This document shows positions 43,986-52,983 of a stretch of 64,000 bases of DNA, one piece after another. The first letter of the stretch is position 1, and each line of letters starts with the position of its first letter. Source of the DNA: Prevotella sp. 10(H) (GTDB taxonomy: Bacteria; Bacteroidota; Bacteroidia; Bacteroidales; Dysgonomonadaceae); NCBI RefSeq assembly GCF_000711235.1, contig NZ_JOMI01000004.1, positions 62,001 through 126,000 of the forward strand, given 5' to 3'. The notes below the pieces were generated by a model. That model saw only the letters and a list, made by a program, of their open reading frames with translations. It was not told the origin of the DNA and made no database searches. A program made the translations under genes and the position numbers.

Positions 43986-45608
43986 TCAATTAACTTTCCT
44001 TAATCTTAATATAAAATAGTGTTTACTTTCGGAAAGGATAGTAAATTCAACATCTGTATTATAATGAAGTTTAATACTTTCGCGTAAATTAGGTAAAGCA
44101 GCTGTAGCCCAATCTTTACTTATTAAGATTGCGTTCTTATCTATAATATCTGTATGAGATTCTAATCGATTCTTATTAAATGGTATCATAGAATACCATC
44201 CTAATGTCAAAAACGGATATTTCTTATATAAATTTGAGATCTTAAATGGAGAATAATTCTCAAACTTCAAAGCGTCTCCAAATGATATCATATAATCAGT
44301 CTTTTCTAACTTTATATTCTCTATAAGACTCTCCTGCTCTGTAGTATCATTTGCTGTTTTTCTTTCATCCAATCGTCTTCCAATATATATACTTCCAATT
44401 AATAAAAAAATGTAGAGAAAAATAAGTCCAATATTATCCAATCTATTTCGGTATTGATTATTGTTTTGCATATAAAATAATAACCAACAAAATGCAAGCA
44501 AGGCTGAAACAAATACTCTAGGTTTTAATGTGGCGTCAATGGATATATAAAATAAAAGGAGAAAAAATAATCCAATGGCTCCAACCAGTATAATCACATT
44601 AATTCTACCCTTTATAATAAAAATCTGGATTATTGAAAAAATTAGAATACACGATAAAAGAAACTTATAAGGCAATACATTGTAATATATATTTATCAGC
44701 TTCTGTTTAAATTCAACCTTGTTAGCTTTGAAATATATTGATTTTAGCACATCAATATCTACTATTTGTGTATCGGGGAAAAATAGTCTTAACATTAGGT
44801 AGTCAGATTCATATACAGTTTCAGGTAAATCCTTTTCCGATACTATATTCGGATTATCATGAATCAACCCCCGGTAGAAGTTATATTCCTTATACATATC
44901 CCATTGTTTATCCTTACTGTATATTTTTATATCTATATATTTTGCTGTTACAGGTAAGATAAAAAATAACGATAGCAATATTAAATTTTGTTTTAGCTTG
45001 ATAGTAGGATTATTAAAATATTCAAACAAAAATAGAGGACCGGACATTATTAAGACTAAAAATGCAGCTTCAAAGCGTATCAAGGAGGCTAATAAGAATA
45101 ATATAACAGCAATAATTTTATATTTTGTTTGCGGGTAGTTAAATAGTACTACTGAAGCCATAGCGCAAATTGCCGCTGTTGTCGTAAACTGGAAATTGAG
45201 GACTATCCAGATCTCTATCATATATAATATTAATGTAAAGGCTATTTTATATGCAGTTTTCTTTTTTGAATTAAGGATAGAAAACGATATGATAGTAAGA
45301 GATACTATATGTATAAATATAAAAAATACTGTATACCATTCTATTTCCGGTATAAAAAGATATAGATGTGATACTAATATTCCATATATATAATTAATAA
45401 AAACTAAATGTGCATCGGGAATTCCGGAGTAATCTCCAGAACTGATAAGCAACATCAATATATCATCATTGGTTTCAAACCTAATAGGCAGTATCCAAGC
45501 AAAGAAAAGAAATATTAGTGAATTAAGTAAAAATAGGAACCAGCCTTTATAATAAAAAGGCCTAATTTTAATATTATCTTTTTTACAGTGAATGTCTTTT
45601 TGCTCCAT
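43986..45608 (-). CDS. Polytopic membrane protein, GT-C-like
   Basis: A 540-residue protein with about twelve hydrophobic segments over residues 25-410 and a soluble tail (about 415-540). The first periplasmic loop has RFETNDDILMLL; an Asp-Asp pair soon after the first membrane helix is the usual catalytic position in GT-C glycosyltransferases. I do not recognise a named family. It is the most AT-rich gene of the cluster, which may indicate acquisition or relaxed selection. There are 63 bases to the aminotransferase gene and 129 to the formyltransferase gene, with no clear minus-strand promoter in the larger gap, so it is likely part of the same operon. Confidence 0.6.
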   Translation of the reverse strand: MEQKDIHCKKDNIKIRPFYYKGWFLFLLNSLIFLFFAWILPIRFETNDDILMLLISSGDYSGIPDAHLVFINYIYGILVSHLYLFIPEIEWYTVFFIFIHIVSLTIISFSILNSKKKTAYKIAFTLILYMIEIWIVLNFQFTTTAAICAMASVVLFNYPQTKYKIIAVILFLLASLIRFEAAFLVLIMSGPLFLFEYFNNPTIKLKQNLILLSLFFILPVTAKYIDIKIYSKDKQWDMYKEYNFYRGLIHDNPNIVSEKDLPETVYESDYLMLRLFFPDTQIVDIDVLKSIYFKANKVEFKQKLINIYYNVLPYKFLLSCILIFSIIQIFIIKGRINVIILVGAIGLFFLLLFYISIDATLKPRVFVSALLAFCWLLFYMQNNNQYRNRLDNIGLIFLYIFLLIGSIYIGRRLDERKTANDTTEQESLIENIKLEKTDYMISFGDALKFENYSPFKISNLYKKYPFLTLGWYSMIPFNKNRLESHTDIIDKNAILISKDWATAALPNLRESIKLHYNTDVEFTILSESKHYFILRLRKVN

Positions 45609-45737
45609 TATTATCTATAAGTTCCGATGGAAATATTGGAATCGATTTTATAAAGTATATTTTGAAAATATTATATATATCGAATAAGTTGTTTCTCTTT
45701 TAGGCATACTTTATTAATGCAATCTACTGACATAGAA

Positions 45738-46601
45738 TTATACAAACTTTAATCGAAACAACTTTGAGTAATCAAATATTGTATTGTCTTCTTTATAAAA
45801 ATGGGAAATCTGAAGTAATCCTTTACCACAGACGATAACCAAACCGTCAGAATCTTTAAAGATTACTTTTCCCGGCACTCTATTTTCAACCGTAACGTCC
45901 CTCATAGTTCGGGCATCAAAGATAGTCAAAGTATTTTCACCTGATTTTGTTTTTGCTCCATCATAAGGAGGGCCAACTGCATCAATAAATCTCTTTATTT
46001 TTTCTGCATCTTGATTCCAATCTATAAAATAGTCGTCCTCGTTTCTCCAAAGACTATATGTCGAATCTGCTTCGATCTGAGGAGTTGACCGTATTGTTTC
46101 ATCATTGTTTACCATATCAAGAAAACAAACAATTAAATCAAGGTATAATTCTGATATTATAGAAATTGCATCCTTTATTTTTATAGGATAAGTTACCTTA
46201 ACTTTTAATTGCCCTATAATGGCTCCCGTATCATATTCTTTCTCTCCAAGCAGACATGTCGCTCCAATATACTCATCACCATTGATCAACGCAGAAACAA
46301 GCGGGTTGAATCCTCTGTATTTAGGAAGTAAGGAGTCATGAAAAACAATTAAAGTAGCTTCTTCCTGAATGAGCCATCTCCATCCTATCAACACCAAATA
46401 TCTTGATTGAATCTTTGGCTCTTTACCTCTGTCGTAGCATTTTATGTTATTGGCACTGCATAAGTTTACTATTTCGGTATAATAATCATTTTCTACATTA
46501 GCGTCTTTACCGATTACAACGTCATCGATAAGGTCATAATATCTGTGGATATTTGATAGTACGTAGTATCCCTTATAACCCAATAAATTAATCCTGACCA
46601 T
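45738..46601 (-). CDS. Sugar N-formyltransferase, ArnA/Fmt fold
   Basis: A 287-residue enzyme expected to move a formyl group from N10-formyl-tetrahydrofolate to the amino group of a nucleotide sugar. The N-terminal Rossmann domain contains FHDSLLPKYRGFNP (87-100) with the catalytic His88, and KEYDTGAIIG with catalytic Asp124. The C-terminal OB-like domain begins near TYSLWRNEDDYFIDW and includes VGPPYDGA. The Asn of the classical N-x-H triad is replaced by Val86. I have seen the same FHDSLLP variant in related annotated proteins, so the change may mark a subfamily, not inactivity. It is too short for methionyl-tRNA formyltransferase and lies among glycan genes. It overlaps the GT2 gene by 14 bases. 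Confidence 0.8.
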   Translation of the reverse strand: MVRINLLGYKGYYVLSNIHRYYDLIDDVVIGKDANVENDYYTEIVNLCSANNIKCYDRGKEPKIQSRYLVLIGWRWLIQEEATLIVFHDSLLPKYRGFNPLVSALINGDEYIGATCLLGEKEYDTGAIIGQLKVKVTYPIKIKDAISIISELYLDLIVCFLDMVNNDETIRSTPQIEADSTYSLWRNEDDYFIDWNQDAEKIKRFIDAVGPPYDGAKTKSGENTLTIFDARTMRDVTVENRVPGKVIFKDSDGLVIVCGKGLLQISHFYKEDNTIFDYSKLFRLKFV

Positions 46602-47517
46602 AATTCATTTTTTGAGATACAATATAAATAGGCCGTTTTCTCACTCCTTCAAATATTTTTCCTATATACAGTCCAACTATTCCTAATATAAGAATTATAA
46701 TTCCTGATAAAAACCAAATAGATATAATGAGACTTGTATATCCAAGTACAACAATTTCACCTAATAGCCATAAAATAAGAGTATAGATAGCAGCTAAGAT
46801 TGATAAAAACGAAATGAATGCTCCCACCTTCACGGTTAGCCTGATTGGTTTTTCTGAATATGCTAAAATTATATCCAAGGCCAGATTCAGTAACTTTTTT
46901 AAATTATAAGATGTCTTACCTTCGTATCTGGCACTATGCTCTACATTTATCTTAGTCTTATTAAAGCCCACCCAATTTACCATTGTTGGAAAATAACGGA
47001 TCGATTCCCTCATACTACGAATTGCATCAATAGCTTTTTTGTCATATATTCCAAAATTAGCTACACTCGGGTCTTGCTTTACACCTGTGAGATATGATAA
47101 GGTTTTATAAAAAAGAGAAGATGATAACCGTTTAAGAAAGGAGTCTTGCCTTTCAAATCGTTCTGCCAAAACTATGTTATATCCCTCTTTTGCTTTATTA
47201 TATAAATTAGGTATTTCTTCCGGTTTATCTTGCAAGTCACAATCCATAACAATGACCCAATCCCCTGAAACATGATCTAACCCGGCTGTTATTGCATAAT
47301 GCTGTCCGAAATTACGGCTAAGCTTTATGCCAATAACATTCCTATTTATGCGGGCTATTTGCTCAATAACTCCCCACGAATTATCCGGTCCACAATCTTC
47401 GACCAATATAATTTCATAATCATCAGTAATTCCAATCACAGCTTTCTCAATCCTCTCGACTAATACTGGTATTATCTTTTCTGCTCTATATACAGGACTT
47501 ACTATGGATATTTTCAT
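46588..47517 (-). CDS. GT2 polyprenyl-phosphate glycosyltransferase (ArnC/GtrB-like)
   Basis: Transfers a sugar from a nucleotide donor to undecaprenyl phosphate at the inner face of the cytoplasmic membrane. With the ATG at 47517 it has 309 residues. The GT-A domain (about 1-220) begins MKISIVSPVYRAEK and includes the ISLVEDCGPDNSW-type nucleotide loop (here ILVEDCGPDNSW), SRNFGQHYAITAGL and the metal motif DCDLQDKPEE. Two C-terminal membrane helices (about 228-250 and 262-288) are followed by a basic tail. This is the DPM1/ArnC/GtrB layout. A start at 47571 is rejected because the -7 box lies there. It is the first gene of the glycan operon. Confidence 0.85.
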   Translation of the reverse strand: MKISIVSPVYRAEKIIPVLVERIEKAVIGITDDYEIILVEDCGPDNSWGVIEQIARINRNVIGIKLSRNFGQHYAITAGLDHVSGDWVIVMDCDLQDKPEEIPNLYNKAKEGYNIVLAERFERQDSFLKRLSSSLFYKTLSYLTGVKQDPSVANFGIYDKKAIDAIRSMRESIRYFPTMVNWVGFNKTKINVEHSARYEGKTSYNLKKLLNLALDIILAYSEKPIRLTVKVGAFISFLSILAAIYTLILWLLGEIVVLGYTSLIISIWFLSGIIILILGIVGLYIGKIFEGVRKRPIYIVSQKMNYGQD

Positions 47518-47568
47518 AGGGAATTCAGCTTTATAAAGTCTTCGTATTGTATTCTCTTTAATTATATA

Positions 47569-47599
47569 CAAAGATACCTTTTAAAATTTAAAACTCAAA
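47569..47599 (-). promoter_or_regulatory. Promoter of the glycan-modification operon
   Basis: On the minus strand TTTG (47599-47596), a 19-base spacer and TATCTTTG (47576-47569). The -33 element lies within the last codons of the upstream barrel gene. Initiation near 47563 gives a leader of about 46 bases to the GT2 start. Confidence 0.75.
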
Positions 47600-49395
47600 C
47601 CGCCCAGAATATTAAATCCTTGCAGAGGATATCCATATTGTAACTCATATTTCTGAAACAGCAGATTGTTAGCCCTCACATTTACAGAAAACCACTCGGT
47701 CACCTGATATTCACCTCTTATATTCAGTTCGTTAATATCTTTCATCTTAATGACTTCCGTTACAGGATTCATAAAATTACTGTAAAGCGTCTTACGGCCG
47801 CCGGCATACTGATAGTTCAGATTGAAAGTCAATTTATCGATAGGTTTGATATCAGCATTCAGCTCAGCTGTAAAAGTCGGACGCCCCCATGCTTTCTTCT
47901 CCTCAATAGCATCTTTATCGATCCTAGTTATATTTCCATTTACATATTTGACATCATAGAAATAAGCCGTGATCTTCGCCGATAAATCTGTATATGGAAT
48001 AAGCTTAGTTCTTATTAATCCTCCAAAATGCCCTGTACCAATATTGGCATATAAAGGTTTTCCTACATTTCCCCACATTCTTACTCCTTCGGGATAACTT
48101 TCTCCGGGAAGCGGATTATACAGAGATTGGGATAAATATAAATGATCTTTGTCTGTCTTTTTATATCCGGCAAATATGTCGAATTCAAAGCCACTCACAA
48201 CTCCCGATTTGAAGCCTATCTTCCCATCAAACAGTGTTTTTGAATATTCTACACGTGAATTCATGTCCACGTATCTGTTTTCCTGCAAGATATCCAAAAA
48301 TGTGTTATTATTTATACCACCGGTTATTTCTCCATAGAATGTATTTAACTCATTTATATGAATGGATGCTTTTACATTCGGACTAAAAAGGAATTTATTC
48401 TTGACATCCGCCGTATAGCTGACATTCACTCCCAGATCAGCATCCCAGCTGCCACCCTGAAATTTAATATATGGAGTTGCCGTCACACTGGTAAGCGCGT
48501 GATAAGTATCTTCAAGAAAATTATCACTACTGCTGAAAGACTGGTTCATCAATGAACCCTTTACCCCTACCATTCTGTCGGAACCGAAATCTGTATAGAA
48601 ATCAAGCGCTAAATCCAGCTGACCTCCTTTTGGCCCCGAATCAGGTAAATACGGTCCATATTTAGTCTTAAAATGCTGATAATTGAGATTCCCGTAATAC
48701 TTCAATACTCCTTCGTTGTTATCACTAGATTTCAATCCTGCACCGATACTGAATACATCTACATTCTGGCGGGATGTAAGATCAAGAGGATATGCTACAG
48801 ATGAAATAGCAGGAATAAACGGGTTACCATAGTAATTATACGAGGTGTTATAGAACGATGCATCGAACCATAAAACCGACGGGTCGAAAATATGCTGATA
48901 TTTCAGATTGCCTCTACTTGCAGAATATTTAGCCTTAGCCTCATCAAATGTATAACCTTTCTGAATATAATCTACATTCGAACTGGAAGAACTATGTGTA
49001 GCAAAGATATCCAGACGGTCGCGTTCTCCGTTTACAATGCGGTAACCAAAAGCGCCTTCGAGGTTAGAATTGTTTCCAGCACCTAATACCAGATAACCAC
49101 GTTTTTTATTGAAATCAACACCAGTTCTTATATCGCTTGGTTTTACACTTCCCAGTTGATTGTTGGTAATAGTTATCCGCGGCACCGAACTGACAAACTT
49201 CAATTCTTTCGCCTTTATTTCCGGTGAATATATGAAGGGCTGCGTATTAACTTTGGATGCATCCTGCAATGTCGGATTATAATCACGCTCGAGCATTACC
49301 TGACGAATCAGGGTCGAATCTTTCTGGGCGGTAGCAGTCAGGCTGACAACACCTAATCCTATGGCGAAAATGGAATTATATATTGCTTTTTTCAT
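47581..49395 (-). CDS. Outer-membrane beta-barrel protein (TonB-receptor-like)
   Basis: A 604-residue exported protein with a signal peptide ending near ATAQ. The mature part is rich in alternating hydrophobic and polar residues typical of outer-membrane strands, with many aromatic residues and a C-terminal ...GGLSFKF ending in Phe, the barrel-sorting signature. No carboxypeptidase-like or plug domain and no TonB box is visible, so it is not a complete SusC-type receptor. The N-terminal segment (IRQVMLERDYNPTLQDASKV) recurs in Bacteroidetes barrels that are encoded next to a large TPR protein, as here (33 bases away). The two presumably form an envelope complex of unknown cargo. Confidence 0.75.
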   Translation of the reverse strand: MKKAIYNSIFAIGLGVVSLTATAQKDSTLIRQVMLERDYNPTLQDASKVNTQPFIYSPEIKAKELKFVSSVPRITITNNQLGSVKPSDIRTGVDFNKKRGYLVLGAGNNSNLEGAFGYRIVNGERDRLDIFATHSSSSSNVDYIQKGYTFDEAKAKYSASRGNLKYQHIFDPSVLWFDASFYNTSYNYYGNPFIPAISSVAYPLDLTSRQNVDVFSIGAGLKSSDNNEGVLKYYGNLNYQHFKTKYGPYLPDSGPKGGQLDLALDFYTDFGSDRMVGVKGSLMNQSFSSSDNFLEDTYHALTSVTATPYIKFQGGSWDADLGVNVSYTADVKNKFLFSPNVKASIHINELNTFYGEITGGINNNTFLDILQENRYVDMNSRVEYSKTLFDGKIGFKSGVVSGFEFDIFAGYKKTDKDHLYLSQSLYNPLPGESYPEGVRMWGNVGKPLYANIGTGHFGGLIRTKLIPYTDLSAKITAYFYDVKYVNGNITRIDKDAIEEKKAWGRPTFTAELNADIKPIDKLTFNLNYQYAGGRKTLYSNFMNPVTEVIKMKDINELNIRGEYQVTEWFSVNVRANNLLFQKYELQYGYPLQGFNILGGLSFKF

Positions 49396-49427
49396 CGTTT
49401 TTTATTTTTTCATTATCCGTATTCCTG

Positions 49428-52424
49428 TTATTTCAATGCTTCCAGACGTGAAGATATCATACCTGTAAGATCAGCTTCCCCGCCTTTATAGTTAGCCTGC
49501 AAACTTTCAAGATACTGGCGGGCCTGGAATTTATCACCTTTAGCTGCATATACATCCGACAGAACAACAATAGCCCGGGCCATCCAGTATTCGTGAGGAG
49601 TTCCTTCTTTCATAAATGCCTGAATCTGTTTTTCAGCCTTATCATAAGATTTTGCTTCATAATATATTTCAGCCAACAGATATTGAGATTCGGCGCCGGA
49701 GGCACTGCGTGTATCTTTTGCCACTTCCTGTAAATCCGCAATAGCCTTTTCTGACTGACCAAGATTTTTCAGAGACTGTCCTCTGTAGAAACGCGCCTCA
49801 TTAACCACATTACCCGATTTTGCATTTTGTAATAATTTGTCTGCAGCAGCAACTACCTCATTGTCCTTCTTCAACAGATAAGCACTACGCAACATTCCCA
49901 GTTGAGCTACATCTTTATTTTCTTTTTTGGATGCTACCATGTTCAGGTGCTCGTATGTTTTGTATGCAGCTTCGTAATCTTTGTTATCAAACTCCATTCC
50001 CGAAACAAAAATCAACGCATCATCTATATATTTCGGATTATTGCTATTTATCACTTCCTTAAAATGGCTCAAAGCCGAAGAAGTGTCTTTTGTCTCAAAT
50101 GCCATATTTCCCAGATAGAAATGTGCATCGCTAGCAAATACTCCACTAGGATATGACTGCAGATATCTATTGAAAGCCGTCTTCGATTCATCTTTACGAC
50201 CTTTCATATACACATTCTCGGCAGCAAGGTAAGTCAGTGAATCCTGACGGCTGGCCGACAATACAGTTCCCTGTCCCAAAGAATTCACATAAGAAGCATA
50301 TGCGCCGATATCGTTAATATCTTTATATACACCTTCCATACTCTGAATAGCTGTCCGCGCCTCATCCGTATTCGGGCTGGTAGCTACTACCTGCTTGTAT
50401 GCAGCAATAGATTTCTGAGGATTATTATTATTGAAATATAACTGTCCGAGCTGGATACCTGCTTTTTGCGACAGGTTCGATTTCGGATGCTCATTCAATA
50501 ATTTTTCCAAAACGGATATAGCCTCCTGATCCTTACTTAACATAACCAATGCCCTGCTCTTTTCAAACAACGCATCATCATAATACGGAGAATTCGGATA
50601 TTTGGACATCATACTGTTCAATGCCGACACTTTTCCGTTATAGTTACGTTGAAGCCCAAGCACAAATGCTTTCTGGAATTCAGAATAATCGGCATTCCCC
50701 GGATTTACATTTACCGCCTGTGAATAATAATTTTCCGCTTCGGAGAAGTTACGGTTAAATAGATAGCAATCGCCGATACGGTTCAATGCGTCTGCATAAT
50801 TCGGTACTTGTCTGTCTTTTTCTGCCGAAGTATATTTTTTGAAATTCGTTAATGCCCTGCTGTAGTTCTTCTGCTGATAATCGGTATAAGCCAGATTGTA
50901 TAATGCCAGTGCATAGTTTTGTCCACCGGATGAAGCTTCCTCTATATAAGAAGCATAGTCGCGGGCAGCAGCATGATAGTCACCCTTGCGATATGCCAAA
51001 TCACCACGCCAGAAATATGCTTCATTACGTGCTTTCGTATTATATCTGCCTAAGCTGATAGCTGCATCGAGATTTCTTTCCGCAGCATCGTACTGTCCGT
51101 CTATCGATTCCTGCACTCCCAATTGGAAAAGGATAAGCTGTTTCGCATCCAGAATCTGTCGTCCGGGAGATTTTATACTATTGATAGCTGTAAGAGCGGT
51201 ATTATAATTCTTTGTAGAAAGTAAGGTAGAAGCCAAAGCCTCATTTACCTCATCTGTATATTGTGAAGACGGATATTCGGTAAGGAACCGCTGCGATGCC
51301 GTAATGGCCTGACCGAAAGCAGAGCCTCCGTCACGGTTCATAAGCATTACATAATTATATAAAGCCTCCTCACTGATCGTCTTATTGAACTGTGTACGTG
51401 CAGCAGCATCGAATGCCATAGTAGCATTCGGTATATCATTGACTTTCAGGTAGGATTGTCCCAGCAGCATATATGCTGCCTGACCGAGCAGGTCGTCTGT
51501 AGAAGGTACATCTCTTTTCAGTGCATTCACAGCTTTACTATACGCTCCGGTCTGATAGTAGGCTTCTGCCAGTTGGTACATATCGTCGCGGAAAGTAGTT
51601 TCAGCACCTTGCAGATATTTCTCATAGTTGCTTATTGAATTTCTCACATCACCCTGACGGTAGTAGCTGTTTCCCAGAAGGCGGTAAACTTCAATCACAT
51701 TTGTACTGCTAGGATATGATGATATATAATCCTGCCCTTCCGATATAGTACTGTTCAAATCACCTTGAAGAAATGCAGCCTGAGTAAGGAAAAATGAAGA
51801 ACTTTCCTTATACTCCCCTTTATTCTTCAATTTACGGAAAACAGGAATTGCCTGATCATATTCCCCATCCTGAAAATTGGCATAAGCCAGATAGTAAGAA
51901 GCCGGTTCGCCGTATTTATTGCTGTTACGGGTGAGCAGGCCAAACAGCCGCTTGGCTTCCACCCTGTTGCCTGCCTGCAGGTTTACGTATGCAGACCTGT
52001 AGCTGAAATCCTCCTGTTCCTTCACATCCAGATAATCCATATCGGTCTGTGCAAACCAGTACAATGCTTTTTGCCAATCCTTTTCTGCAAAATGCATAGA
52101 CCCGATAAAGAAAGAAACCTGATTGCGGTGATAAGAAGAAGGGTATTTTTCCAGATAGTCCTTCAACATATTGCCAACATTCGCATTTCCCTGATAGTAC
52201 ATCGAACTGAGAATCATATATTCGGCCTCAGGGATAAGCTTAGTATCTTTTGATCGCTTTGTAAATTCTTCCAATGCATTCATGCAACCTACATAGTTGT
52301 TGTCCAGGAACATCTCTTTTCCCTGCGAGAAAAGCCTGTCGGGCATCTCCGTGTATACGGACTTCTGAGCGTATGTAAACTGTACACTCAGAACAAATCC
52401 TAACGCTACAAGTACTTTTTTCAT
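49428..52424 (-). CDS. Large periplasmic TPR-repeat protein
   Basis: A 998-residue exported protein with a signal peptide ending near FTYA. Nearly the entire mature chain is tetratricopeptide-like repeats, visible as recurrent pairs such as YYLAYANFQDGEYDQAI, YRLLGNSYYRQGDVRNSI and YLLAEIYYEAKSYDKAE, about 20 or more in all. Such superhelices bind peptides or partner proteins. It overlaps the Nudix gene upstream by four bases and precedes the barrel gene by 32, so translation is coupled. A role in outer-membrane protein assembly or envelope trafficking is plausible by analogy to BamD and PorW-like proteins, but not shown. Confidence 0.82.
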   Translation of the reverse strand: MKKVLVALGFVLSVQFTYAQKSVYTEMPDRLFSQGKEMFLDNNYVGCMNALEEFTKRSKDTKLIPEAEYMILSSMYYQGNANVGNMLKDYLEKYPSSYHRNQVSFFIGSMHFAEKDWQKALYWFAQTDMDYLDVKEQEDFSYRSAYVNLQAGNRVEAKRLFGLLTRNSNKYGEPASYYLAYANFQDGEYDQAIPVFRKLKNKGEYKESSSFFLTQAAFLQGDLNSTISEGQDYISSYPSSTNVIEVYRLLGNSYYRQGDVRNSISNYEKYLQGAETTFRDDMYQLAEAYYQTGAYSKAVNALKRDVPSTDDLLGQAAYMLLGQSYLKVNDIPNATMAFDAAARTQFNKTISEEALYNYVMLMNRDGGSAFGQAITASQRFLTEYPSSQYTDEVNEALASTLLSTKNYNTALTAINSIKSPGRQILDAKQLILFQLGVQESIDGQYDAAERNLDAAISLGRYNTKARNEAYFWRGDLAYRKGDYHAAARDYASYIEEASSGGQNYALALYNLAYTDYQQKNYSRALTNFKKYTSAEKDRQVPNYADALNRIGDCYLFNRNFSEAENYYSQAVNVNPGNADYSEFQKAFVLGLQRNYNGKVSALNSMMSKYPNSPYYDDALFEKSRALVMLSKDQEAISVLEKLLNEHPKSNLSQKAGIQLGQLYFNNNNPQKSIAAYKQVVATSPNTDEARTAIQSMEGVYKDINDIGAYASYVNSLGQGTVLSASRQDSLTYLAAENVYMKGRKDESKTAFNRYLQSYPSGVFASDAHFYLGNMAFETKDTSSALSHFKEVINSNNPKYIDDALIFVSGMEFDNKDYEAAYKTYEHLNMVASKKENKDVAQLGMLRSAYLLKKDNEVVAAADKLLQNAKSGNVVNEARFYRGQSLKNLGQSEKAIADLQEVAKDTRSASGAESQYLLAEIYYEAKSYDKAEKQIQAFMKEGTPHEYWMARAIVVLSDVYAAKGDKFQARQYLESLQANYKGGEADLTGMISSRLEALK

Positions 52425-52942
52425 ATATTCATTTTTTGTATTTCCTTTATTACTTCTTTTACCGACATCAGCCCGAACAATTCAGGCTTCAGTTCCGATA
52501 TTTTTATAAATTCCAGTCCGGCAACATCATCTTCTGCTTTAAGCATATGGGTATCACTCACCTTACACAGATAGACAAGGTCGAGTGTCTGCACTTCAAA
52601 CCCCGAATATATATATTTATTAGGTATCGAAAACAAATACTTTACATTTTCTACTTTAAGTCCGGTTTCCTCCAGCACTTCGCGGGCAACAGCCTCTTCG
52701 CCTGTTTCTTCCATATCAACAAAGCCACCGGGTAAATCAAGTGTACCCTTTACAGGCTCGTGCGCACGCGTAGCGACAAGTAATTCTTTATTATCGTTTA
52801 TAATAATAGCAATCGTAGATGAGCATGAATTGAAATAATAGACAAAGCCGCAATCTTCACATTTCTTCGATTTGAAATTATTTTCGACGAAACGGTCAGA
52901 TCCGCATTTTGGGCAAAATTTGAATTGTGTTAAAGGATGCAT
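52421..52942 (-). CDS. Nudix hydrolase with N-terminal zinc ribbon
   Basis: A 173-residue hydrolase of nucleoside diphosphates linked to another moiety. An N-terminal zinc ribbon with two CxxC pairs (FCPKCG near 9-14 and CEDCGF near 33-38) is followed by a Nudix domain (about 42-165). The Nudix box GGFVDMEETGEEAVAREVLEE fits GX5EX7REUXEEXGU. The combination resembles the C-terminal half of NudC (NADH and NAD-capped RNA pyrophosphatase), but lacks the NudC N-terminal domain and the SQPWPFPxS motif, so the substrate is open. It overlaps the TPR gene by four bases. Confidence 0.85.
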   Translation of the reverse strand: MHPLTQFKFCPKCGSDRFVENNFKSKKCEDCGFVYYFNSCSSTIAIIINDNKELLVATRAHEPVKGTLDLPGGFVDMEETGEEAVAREVLEETGLKVENVKYLFSIPNKYIYSGFEVQTLDLVYLCKVSDTHMLKAEDDVAGLEFIKISELKPELFGLMSVKEVIKEIQKMNI

Positions 52943-52983
52943 TTTTAAGTTTAAGTATATATGTTATTAATTAAAACTTTAAA

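Noticed and set aside
47518-47571. Longer N-terminus for the GT2 protein
   Set aside because: It overlaps the -7 box, and GT2 proteins of this kind start at KISIVSPVYR.
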